Positions 21,590 to 30,825 of a stretch of DNA of 30,825 nucleotides are shown here, piece after piece. The number at the start of each line of letters is the position of its first letter. The first letter of the stretch is position 1. Below the pieces are notes generated by a model. That model saw only the letters and a program-made list of their open reading frames with translations, was not told where the DNA came from and did no database searches. The stretch comes from Nemertoderma westbladi (taxonomy: Eukaryota; Xenacoelomorpha; Nemertodermatida; Nemertodermatidae), in NCBI GenBank assembly GCA_032718475.1, contig JAUCBJ010003842.1:1-30825 (forward strand). The letters run 5' to 3'. The position numbers and the translations under genes are program-made.

Positions 21590-22330
21590 TATTTGTGATT
21601 CGGCTGATGATATTGCCATTACCAGGCCAAAGAAAAGAAAAAAAATGCCATTACCAGGCCAAAGAAAATAAAAAAAATACCAAGGGTAGCTCGCAGTAAT
21701 TCTTGCTCTTCTGGACATTTGGAGTTGGATTCCGATAATTTTCTATCTGTAGCACATATTACACCACGACAGCAAGTGCCACAGCCATGGGGTTAATATT
21801 TTTATTATTATTTATTTATTTGTTTAATTTAGTTCAGATAGTGGCCCAATTGACCACAAGTTAAATCAAGTATCGCTTTTGTTTTGTATAGAAAACACAT
21901 CCACTGTAACTTGCTCCTTTCCTTTTAATGTTTTAAGTTAAATTAAATTTTTACATTCTTTATACTCATAGATGATGTTTGTGGTCATTTTGCCCATTTA
22001 ACACATCTAATTTGTTATCTAGTCTGTTCTAGCCATTGAGTAATAAAGAGGACACTGATATTTCGGGTAAATTAATGCTAAGTTCCCTCAGAGTATGCTC
22101 AAAATCTGACCAATTTATTTATTCAATTTCTTTCTGAATTGTTTTTAGGTTCAACAGCTACTCAAATACCACTTATTAGGTCAACTCCTCCTCCTGTGAT
22201 TCCTGTTGCTACGAAGAACAAGCCGAACAGTGCGGGAAATGGCAGCGTGGAACTAATTGTAATGAAATTTGTGCGGAGAGTCGTTCGCAGCACGCTCGAG
22301 ACCATTCATTTTGTATGATAAATACTATTC
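21590..22330 (+). other. decayed coding-like stretch with 32-bp tandem duplication
   Basis: A unit TGCCATTACCAGGCCAAAGA... of 32 bp is directly duplicated (21614-21645 and 21646-21677). One frame gives ITRPKKRKK, a nuclear-localisation-like basic patch, then RSNSCSSGHLELDSDNF and ITPRQQVPQPWG. A second piece starts after TTGTTTTTAG (22139-22149), which looks like a splice acceptor, and reads STATQIPLIRSTPPPVIPV. These may be linker or C-terminal parts of the flanking transposase relics. No domain is recognised. Confidence 0.35.
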
Positions 22331-22575
22331 TAGTGGAGATGGGAAGTCCTTGGTTATCGATGAAACCTTGAGTGATGGGGAAGATCTGAGCTTAGTTAGA
22401 ATATTTATTATAAATTTTATCATTACTGAGTGATGACAAATCGTTAACCAATTATTGATCGAAAATAAAATATTTAAATGTTGCATTGAAAGGCGTTTGG
22501 ACAATCTGAATGGTGAGGCTTTCCTTAAAGGCTGAAGGTACACCCATTGTATTTTCAAAAATATATATTAAAATT

Positions 22576-23150
22576 TTTAGATGATTTTAGACTTTTTTCA
22601 GCCCTCTAAAGAAGACATGGCGAAAACTATTAGGAGAGTGGAGGAAAGAATCGAGGCTTCATGTTGCTGGTAGGCCATACAAACGTAAGCGAACTACGTC
22701 AATTCTGAAACCTCATTTACCACCATTATTAAAGCTGCTAATGATTAGTATTTTAGTTTAGGTCCTGATAATAATGGTAAATCCGACAATCTGATAAGTG
22801 GCTTCCGAGCCACTGGTTTGTACCTTGTTGAAGTTCGTGAACCTTTGAAGGCAATACCAATGGATGATGAAGGCATAGATAACTGTCCAAATGCTGCAGT
22901 AATGGAGTTGCTGCAATCTGATGGGGGTTGCTACAGGCACTACTAATTCAGAAGCTAGAACGATACCAGGTAGAGCTGTTACATCAGAATCGTTGGTCGA
23001 ATACAAAACTCGCAAGAAGAATAAGAATAAGAAGTCAACGGCTAGCAACTTGTGTGGCAATTGCGGTAAAAGATATAGGAAGGACACCAGAAAAAAACTG
23101 GGTGATGTGTGACCGTTGTCTGAAATGGTTTTGTGGGGAATGTATACTAC
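22576..23150 (+). pseudogene. pogo/Tigger (CENP-B-like DDE) transposase C-terminus with zinc finger
   Basis: The first part reads FSPLKKTWRKLLGEWRKE, then PPLLKLLMIS. After a stop/frameshift it continues as NLISGFRATGLYLVEVREP (about 22790), the conserved block after the third catalytic residue in pogo/Tigger/jerky-type transposases (NLISGF+ATGI.P). Next, in two frames, are KKNKNKK, LCGNCGKRYRKDT and VMCDRCLKWFCGECI. The pattern CX2C...CX2C..WF..C is a PHD-like C-terminal finger common in marine-animal pogo transposases. The catalytic DDD core and the N-terminal HTH are missing. The relic ends where the minus-strand RTE 3' end begins. Confidence 0.75.
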
Positions 23151-23199
23151 TACTAGGATCGGCATGCTGCATTGCAGCCGCATTTTTAAGAATGCTGTG

Positions 23200-23955
23200 C
23201 CGGCTTGTTGACAAAAATTGCGCCGCCACAACTCCCTATCACCCATGACATTTGCTAGATGATCCGCATCTTCAAGGCCAGTGTCCTTTAAGATGCGACC
23301 CAAGAAAGTCATGGGCTGTCCACCATGCTTATTCACTCCATGAGGCTGACAAAGTATAAGATTATGCACTGGCTTTTCCTCACGGTGAATGCAATGTCCT
23401 GCAAAGCGGAGGCGATTTTGTTCTAGTGTCAAGCTTGGGGGAACGAACCAATGAAACACCACCAATGTTATATAGTATCTGGTTGGAGAGGTGTGCATTG
23501 TATTTGACACAATTAACCCGGCGTAGCATTCTTGTGAATGTGCCATCCAGAGATTTGTTGTCCTCAGCCCTCAGCAGTTAGAGCCCAGCATGGACTCCCA
23601 TAGAAGAGTACTGGAACTACTGCTGCTCTAAATAATCGGACCTTAAGTTTCTGATTAATTCTCGGTGACTTCCAAATCCTGGAAAGGCTATTCAAGGCTG
23701 CCCATGCCTTTCCCTTACGTATCCGAAGGCCCTGACTTCCGGATCCATGATCCCAGGTAACAGAAGTCGTCCACATGCTCAAGCATACCATCGTTTTAGC
23801 TTATGCTCATCCGATCAGAGACTTGCTGAAGACTTTCAAAGTTAACTGTCAAAATTTTGGTCTTTCTGGAGTTAATAAAAAGACCAACACTAGAAGCAGC
23901 ATGTTCTAATGAGCTGAGCGTCAGCGAAGTCATCAGCAAAGTCTAGATCAGTTAC
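23200..23955 (-). pseudogene. RTE-like LINE RT palm to C-terminus
   Basis: Read on the minus strand from 23955: TDLDFADDFADAQ includes the RT catalytic FADD (about 23920-23935). It is followed by VGLFINSRKTKILTVNFE, DDFCYLGSWIRKSG, then WAALNSLSRIWKSPRIN and AVVPVLFYGSPCWAL. The C-terminal part gives NRLRFAGHCIHREEKPVH, HGGQPMTFLGRILKDTG and ANVMGDRELWRRN. This order is that of RTE-type LINEs. Frameshifts and stops separate the pieces. The 5' part is missing. The same 3' sequence recurs at 14620-14832 in the opposite orientation. Confidence 0.85.
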
Positions 23956-25640
23956 TTTGCAGGATTTCTAGTCAAACTGCTAGATTTTGCCAAGCTGAAA
24001 CATACCGAGACTAGATCAAAGTAACCCTGTTTTATGGTAAGTTATGGTATCTAACTAACCTGTCTGTCTGTACAGTACCTACATTACAGTTTGTATGACA
24101 TAAGACCAATTCACGACCCGGAAGAAAAAATATTATAAACTACCCGGTAGCTACAGTATATCTCTGTAGCAGTCTAGTTCTGTAGTTTAGTTCTCTGGTT
24201 CATAAGTCTGTGAGTAGTCCTGTCACCCATCTGCTGGTAGGGCCTAGTCTATATATCATACACAGACCGGACAGAAACACTACTGGTACTATACAGCACT
24301 AGGCTGCTTGGCCTGTACTTCGGCCTACTGTAGTATGATCCACGTCTGAACTGTAAGAAGGGCGGACATGGTCCGTCCACCTTTCTTAATCTTCAATATA
24401 AATGGCGGTCATGAGCCACGTAGAGATTTTTTAAGATTTGTTTTTCTACTTTATTCACTGGCGGAACTGGGCTATGCACTGGACCAGTCCCACCACTTTT
24501 TCTAAAGCAACTATTACAGAAAATAATTATGTAAAAAATTATTATGTAAAAATAAGAGTTAGAAAAAATAATTAAACTTTATGTGGCGGGCCACCATACA
24601 TGAGATCAAGATCGATCATATCCTATTTTGGAAGAATTATAGGAATTCTTTGTTCCAAATAGCTTGCAGCAGTGAGATCTTTCCAAACTGATCATCTCAT
24701 CATCTTGTTGTGTGCAGTACTAAACAGTTTATGTTCTAAGAAGTCTATAGAGAAATCCTCCAGGTCCAGCTTTGATTGGTCTGCCTTGACCAAGCCCAGT
24801 ATGAAGTTAATATTTATTATTAGGGTTCCCCATACGGTGCGCTACTGTTCAGTTAAGAATAATAATAGATCACTGTCATAGGTGTTGGGTGGGGATGTGG
24901 GTTCGGAGAGGGAGGAGGGGAGGGGAGAGGGGGGGGGGGGGGGGGGGGGGGGGGTTGTAGGCCTATCACAATTTAACCCCAAAATAATGAATTTGAAGTC
25001 AACCATCTTTGCACAGGACTTTCCCTCAGTTACGATCATAACAAAACAAATTAGAAGCAAACGGAATTAAAATTAAGATTAAGTCAAGTAGATTTTTAAA
25101 ATGTATAGAGACATTTATAGTTAGATTTATTTGTTTGAGGGAAATTGGAATTCCATTACAGATGATTGGGTGCTGAAAACTCCGGGAGTGGAGGCTGGAG
25201 TTCAAACGAACCAAGGTAACTACGTAGTTGGTAATGGCTACCATTGTATTATATTGACGGTTGAGGTTAATTTAAATATATTTCTGATTTCTTGGGGTAC
25301 GCATAAGTTCATAAATGTAACACCCACGTGATCTTTAAGAAGCAAATGGAAACATAAGGTTTTATTTATTTGAAGGACGATTGATAGTAATTAAACTTAA
25401 TACATCGGATGTATGATTTCATTAAGCGTATGGGAAGAAGAGTAGCGAGAATTACGCTCCAAAGATTGATAACTTGTAGATAGGATGAACTATTGAGTTA
25501 GTGAAACTACAGCAGAAATTTTGCTGTCAATCTGTCAAGAAAGAACACTTTAGTTTTTTCATGTAATTGGAATATGGATCTTATTAACACACTTTCACTT
25601 AACGGTACTATATTATTAAACCTCATCTAACGGTAAACGC
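23956..25640. other. no gene; G homopolymer
   Basis: No domain-bearing ORF. A purine-rich stretch ends in a run of 26 G (24929-24954). A small hairpin GGCGGACATGGTCCGTCC lies at about 24362-24379. A degenerate CA/TAGG-rich AT background fills the rest. Confidence 0.5.
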
Positions 25641-25649
25641 CAATAATTA

Positions 25650-26535
25650 CAATGGAATTTCTAAATCGGGCGTCATTTGTTCTAAACCGTATGCATCAAT
25701 AGTTATAATCAAAGCGCCAATAGTTCTAATTGTGAATATCATTAGTTCCAATTAAATAGGCACTTTGACTTAATAAACAAACATGCGTCAGCAGTTATTT
25801 AATTAAAGATTGTAATATTACTGGGAGATAGAGAGGGAAATAAAATCTCTCCAGTGATTACCAACGCAAGTATCAGCTGATTGCGAGCAAAAATGCAATT
25901 GTAACTTGTGCTATCAGTGCAACCTGCTCATTTCCCCATAATAATTGATAAAGTACCATAGTTAATTCTCCGAGACTGATTTCAGTCAATCACACCCCCA
26001 CCTCTTTCTCCGTTACGGACGAAGCAGGATTTTTAGTATAATAGATTTGTAATATAATTGTAAATGTAATATTAATAAATTTAGTTTCTTCTATATTAAT
26101 TCAAAATCGGAAACAATGTGATACTAATTTCTGTATTTTTTATGTGCTATTTTAATTACCTCTTACTGTAATTTTTAGACATAACGTATTCCTATAAACT
26201 ACTCCTGGCATTGCGTTTTTATCAACTGACGCCCAGATTAGAACAACTGACGTTCGCTTTCGAAATAAAGTACCTTTTCATTTAGAAGTACTGTCCATTG
26301 AGCTCATGACGTTTCTTATTAGAACACATGACGTTTGGGTTATAAACTAAAGTCCATTGGAACTAAAGTACTTAAGAACTATGTTACTTTAGTACTAATG
26401 AAAGTCATAAGTCGAAATTAATTATAGAACTCATTAGTTTCAGTAGGAGCGTCTCCCTAAGTCGCGAGTCATTAGTGGTAAGTTACGACCTATGAGTCGA
26501 AAGTGATTGTGTCCAATATTCTATCTTTTACTTAC
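25650..26535. repeat. degenerate short-repeat arrays in inverted orientation
   Basis: The left array (25660-25800) holds words like GCGTCATTTGTTCTAA, CAATAGTTCTAAT and CATTAGTTCCAAT. The right array (about 26200-26530), read on the minus strand, gives ACGTCATGTGTTCTAAT, ACGTCAGTTGTTCTAAT and TGAGTTCTATAATT. Units are about 16-23 bp and heavily diverged. Left and right halves are therefore roughly inverted around about 26000. This may be a fold-back-type element whose long TIRs are made of decayed minisatellite; no target duplication was identified. Confidence 0.4.
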
Positions 26536-26859
26536 GACTTGTTGGCAACATCTAATCTTTTTTTCCCAGGGATGGATTGCACGGTAAGGCAAGTTCTAAT
26601 GTATGAATATTAATTGCACTGCAAACTTATTAATTAATGTCAAACTATGCTAGGTATGTGGTGTGAACACTACGCATACAAACGTATCCTATATGCCTGC
26701 CTATACATATGAATATGGATCCTCAAGATGTTAATTCTCAATTCAATTGGGTTTCCTACAATTTTAATAAGTCACGTTTATTATTTTGGTTCCTTTCAAC
26801 CTTCCAGGTCATGTCAGGTATTCTACGTCATTGATCAAGAAAACTTGCCACCTCCATGT

Positions 26860-28680
26860 AGCATAAAGGAGGTGCCACCTGTAGCTGCATAGACCCCTTT
26901 TACTAGGGCGAATCTGGTCCTGTAACTAGGACCCCCTTCGTTCTGGGATAAGGACGCCCTTGGTCCTGGATTAAGGACCCATATACTTGGCTGCAGGGGT
27001 ATATGGCCTGGCCAGGCAGATGGTGATCTACCAATGGCTGGTCAGGAGTTGAGTGTTCTCATGTCCACTCTGAGTGCACTTCACTGCGACCTACACCTGG
27101 CAGCAGGGGTACAGGACATGACCCAGCAGATGAGCTGCACAGCCAATGGTGGGTCATGTGCGCCAGAGTAGATATGGGTGATGGGCCTCATATCTGACTC
27201 CACTGCGACACCCACTCTGTGGAATGGCAAACCATGGTGTGGTAATTGCCCCGAGAGCTGACTCGGCATAAAAGCACCCCCCCCCCCCCCTAACCCCCCC
27301 TATGCGGGGGTCTGGCCACTAGAGGCCAGTGGAATTACCCGACACAATCGGCCTCACAGGCGTCAGTTATCTCCTGACCGGCTGCCTGTCTCACCTCCCT
27401 ACTGGAGAGAGAGCAGCCAACAATTGTTTGAGTCCCTTTCCTGATGACCTTTCTGGCCCAAATCCTGGGTCACCAGGGAGGCCAGATTGTGAGGGGGAGA
27501 GGGATTCTGGAATGGAGGCTGCTCTCATGTTCCACCCCGACCAACAAAGCCATTGGTGAATCTGAGGCAAGTCACTAGACTAGCCTCAGTAAACACGCTA
27601 ACACTCGGGTCCACAATGCGACAAGGTGAGCTGACTGCCTTGGCAGAGGAGCTTTGTCTTAGCGCAGTGGGTGTTCAAGAGCACCGAATGCAGACTGGAC
27701 AGACTGATGAGGTTCTGATTAAGGACATGAGGGGCGGTTGGCGATTCGCCCTCGCATCAGCAGATGATAGTGGCAATGGTGGAATATGTCTATTGATGAA
27801 TCCAACAACACATGCAGCATTGGACAAAATAGACTAAATCTCTAACCGCATCATCCATTGCCATTTCTCATGTTTTGGAAGACTGGCTAAGAAGTTTCCT
27901 AAGGTGGTTCTAAGGTGGTGCTACTCTCCAACTAGTGTTGTCCCTGTAGAGGATATGGAAAATTTCTACCACAATCTACAAGCAGCTGCTGATGGAGTGG
28001 ATCAGCATGCATTCTTAACATGCCTTGGAGACTTTAGTGCAAGTCTGCATCAATCACCTACATCGCCCTGGGTCTATAGCAATAGTGTTAACTGAAATGA
28101 TCTAGAGGAAATTCCATCCATCTTCAGGATTTTATCTCTGGAAATGGGTTGTTTTCGGCTGGAACCCAGTTCAAGAAGCGAACTGGAAAGCTATGCACTG
28201 ATAGTTGACCCAGTGGTCACAAGTCCCAGATAGACCATATTCTGTTTCATAGGAAATACAGGAGCTCTATACAAGGCTGTAATGCATTTACACTTCGACC
28301 CTTCTCCAGTGATCACTGCCTTATTGTGGCCAAGCTAAGACTTAGTCTGCGTGCTAGCAGAACAACAAAATCTGCCTTGCTGCAGCATGACTGGTCCTCT
28401 CTGTTGCAACAGCCAAGTGTGAGATCCAGCTTCACACTACAGCTGAGCAACAGGTATGAGGTTCTTGCCTCTGAGGCGGCAGATCACTGCGAGGGCTATA
28501 CTGCCTTCACAGAAGCAGTTAAGTTAGCAGCTGCAGAAACAGTTCATGTATACCCTCGAAACAGGAAAAGGGCCCCCTGGACTGACAACAAAATTCATAA
28601 GTGCCGAAATGACCTCTCATAAGGCACAGAAAGCGTCCCGACTCAAACAAACAGACTACAGCGGCCAAGAATGCAGTTAA
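26860..28680 (+). pseudogene. RTE-like LINE 5' region and endonuclease domain
   Basis: The leader (about 26860-27550) is GC-richer than its surroundings and has a C14 run (27277-27290). The first coding block, 27553-27837, reads NTLTLGSTMRQGELTALAEE, then AVGVQEHRM and SGNGGICLLMNP, an APE-type endonuclease N-terminus in which GVQEHR holds the catalytic Glu. 27904-28095 gives PVEDMENFYHNLQAA and LTCLGDFSASL (GDFNA block). From 28140: SGNGLFSAGTQFKKRTGKLC, then SQIDHILFHRKYRS, and FSSDHCLIVAKLRLSLR, the final SDH catalytic block. Stops and frameshifts separate all blocks. The pre-RT linker continues to about 28680, where a different LINE abuts in the opposite direction. Confidence 0.85.
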
Positions 28681-29222
28681 GGCTGCATCTAGGTCTAGGT
28701 TATTTGATGTGAAATCAGATATAGATGGGATGTTATTGTTGAAAAATTTAGTCATTTTTGTCATGTTGATATTGTTTATCGGGATTTTTTGCCGCTTACT
28801 GTGGTTGTTTGGTTCCCTCAGAATGTCCCGCATGCTGACTATTGTACTTGCAACAAGTGAGTTGTCACTACTTGAGACGTCGCAATTTAGTTGTAATGGG
28901 TGATGGTCAGACAGGGTTAGGTATCCAATAGGAAAAGTTAAATTAATTAAGTCTATGGTGAAACCACCTGCATTATTATTTAAGTGATTGACTGGCAACA
29001 GTTGGAATAAGGAAATTAGATTATTGACATCTCTCCCATTGGAGTTCATACACTTATCAGGGTTAGATCCGTACCTAACTCCTGGGTTATCTTTGTTAAG
29101 ATAGGACAAATCGCCCTGTCGAGAGTTTAGATCACCCTAATAACTCTCTTGTAATTCTCTAAGTGACCCCTTTGTAGAAAATACTAACAATTTATATGAT
29201 CGAGTATTGAGATTTAAATGTT
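28680..29222 (-). pseudogene. CR1/L2-like LINE endonuclease fragment
   Basis: Minus-strand reading: STKGSLRELQESY, stop, GDLNSRQGDLSYLN (the catalytic GD.N block), RDVNNLISLFQLLPVNHLN, GGFTIDLINL and LTLSDHHPLQLN (the SDH block). These are the C-terminal motifs of the EEP endonuclease domain, with the spacing of CR1/L2/jockey-group ORF2. One in-frame stop precedes GDLN. The N-terminal half and the RT are missing. The right border with the RTE relic near 28660-28700 is imprecise because both frames stay open there. Confidence 0.8.
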
Positions 29223-30825
29223 AAAGTAATGCGCGCAGCGCAGTATGTCAATAGTACGATAATAGTTTGTTATAATAAGTCACCACATTGAGAGACTAAG
29301 TTATCACAAATAACGTTTTAATAGAACGACACGCCGACTTAAGGGGATTTCGGTACATTGTTAAGAAAGATAGGTTCAACACTGGGGACTCCCCTTGTAT
29401 CTAAAAAGATATTTGTTCCGATCGATTTCGAGATCTTGTCTCCTTATCAAGGACGATACTACAGTTACTTGAAATAATTACATAAACGTTGCGTTACATA
29501 TATCAAATTCAAATTAAATTATAGTTAGGTACCGTTATTATTTACATAGTATGTAGTAGAACTACCTAAGAATACTAATTAGTAAATATTTACATAGTAG
29601 GCCTATAAAGTGTAAAGTGACAGAATACAGGAATATGGAAAATTGCACTGCCTCGATGACATTGCATTAAATATTAACTATATATATATTAACTGTATAA
29701 CAGTATAACCCCGCCCGTATGTACATCAATCTTGTAACCCCCCCTGTAAGCGCGTATTATTTACGTTATACTGTTTCGGGATAACATTATTGATGGCAGT
29801 TTAATCTAATTAGTATATTTACGTAAGTTATCAAAATAGTTAATGTTATTAACCAAGTTTACAGTCTAACTTACTTTGTGGCTCGCCCCATAGGCAGGAT
29901 CGTTATCTGCTTGCATTATTATACTGTATGTAGCCCATTGTATTATTGCAAATAGAACATATCATGTTCATTTACTAGACGTAAGATGGCGTATTGCTAG
30001 CTGATATATATAGGCATGACACAGCAGTGTTAGAACCATTATTACTACTATTATTATCATTGTTATCTGATATCTGACTTCCGGTGGCAGTGTGACATTC
30101 AGTATTTGGATGGTACCGGTAGCGGTAATATGAATCCGTCAATGTATATGGAGTAGCCGGGCCTATTTCGGGCTGTTGGCCGGTTCAGTCTGGGATGTGA
30201 TAGGGCTAGTTTGCGCTAGGGTTTCACGGGATTATTTATATTGTGGGGGGCTTATTTTATATGGTACGGTATCAAAATTAAAAATACTATAATGTTCAAT
30301 GTATTGTGGTAATTATTGTGATACGTAACAAAGCCCCACAGTTTTATTTAGTGCTATTGCAAATGATATTGCTAATGTTATTGCTATTGCTATAAATTAC
30401 TATAAATTGCTGTACATCGTTTTATATTCGAGTAATAATTTCGTAATTGCATTTCAGTATTTGATTGACATGACATATTAAAACGTAAAATAAATAAGAA
30501 AGTTTTGATATAAAACTTGAGCATTTCAAAAGCATCTAACTCTCAATTAAAAGAGGGGAAAAACAAGGGGTTTTTATTCGATGTCCATGTGACGCCTTAA
30601 CGCGCTCACATTTTCTAAATAAAACTTGTTCGGGTTGCCAGTTCTGTTCTTTTCTGGGTTCTAGGATTGGGCAATTAATCGCGTGTGCGTGTGTTGCTCC
30701 TCTCGTCTGTAGCCCGCATGTCTGCATGTTGCATGAACCTGTAATGACTGCGATGGGGTGTGTTGTGCGCGTTACATTGCTGCTGTTCTGTTCTCCTGTT
30801 ACAGCTGTACTGTAGGCGAATGAAT
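29223..30825. other. no gene; solo copy of a Helentron-like end motif
   Basis: AT-rich sequence without a supported ORF. GTGGCTCGCCCCA at 29878-29890 repeats the left-end motif of the element at 10785; read on the minus strand it continues as CAAAGTAAG, close to CGAAGTTGG in that element. It may be a decayed solo left end. Confidence 0.45.

Noticed and set aside
22758-23546. Single 262-aa minus-strand protein
   Set aside because: Only its first part is the RTE C-terminus; the rest is antisense of the pogo relic at 22790-23150.
28709-28903. Hydrophobic plus-strand ORF that looks like a membrane protein
   Set aside because: It is antisense to the CR1/L2-like endonuclease fragment; the hydrophobicity is a by-product of the minus-strand codons.
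30579-30610. Possible second Harbinger leader (TCCATGTGACG..TTAACG) resembling 7612-7632
   Set aside because: The shared run is only about 11 nt and no transposase motif follows.

Overview
This window looks like repeat-rich, non-coding nuclear DNA of an animal, most likely a marine invertebrate. Coding content is sparse and almost every protein-like segment resembles a transposable element. The DNA is AT-rich with long C or G homopolymer tracts and there are no bacterial-style operons. I suspect an echinoderm, hemichordate or lophotrochozoan from the many TAGGCCTA and TACCGGTA words, but that is only an impression. I see no intact host gene.

Layout. 3-1160: a broken, unrecognised coding region with a CCHC zinc knuckle. 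2508-3332: a truncated, inverted copy of a TTAA-flanked (piggyBac-like) element with poly(C) subtermini; its complete copy is at 17221-18774. 3333-3905: RTE-like reverse transcriptase relic. 4031-4407: tRNA-derived SINE-like segment, then a 116-bp tandem duplication ending in CCAAT and TATA-like motifs. 6398-7105: LINE ORF1 protein, minus strand. 7123-7402: another poly(C) TTAA terminus abutting a 228-bp TTAA MITE. 7403-7620: Harbinger-like transposase N-terminus. 7693-8004 and 10785-12581: short and long copies of one Helentron/Pearl-like element in opposite orientation. The long copy carries a 333-bp (GTC)n tract and a tandem array of about 146-bp units. 8479-10027: candidate TIR element rich in CATATG. 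12747-12806: a perfect 28-bp hairpin. 13312-13800: integrase-like relic. 14620-15391: RTE scrap plus a LINE with an inverted 5' segment. 15395-15793: Myb/SANT-domain ORF. 20230-21400: tnp2 (CACTA/EnSpm-like) transposase relic. 22576-23150: pogo/Tigger transposase C-terminus with a zinc finger. 23200-23955: RTE RT 3' end, minus strand. 26860-28680: RTE 5' region and endonuclease. 28680-29222: CR1/L2-like endonuclease, minus strand. The rest shows no gene.

The genes do not form a pathway; they record repeated nesting of elements. The most unusual structures are: (1) the Helentron-like element, whose core units each carry a CTCF-core-like motif at 145-147 bp spacing next to a massively expanded GTC tract; (2) the about 160-bp repeats inside the piggyBac-like element, each centred on a palindrome, one of them with matching changes in both arms; (3) the degenerate inverted arrays near 25.7 and 26.3 kb.
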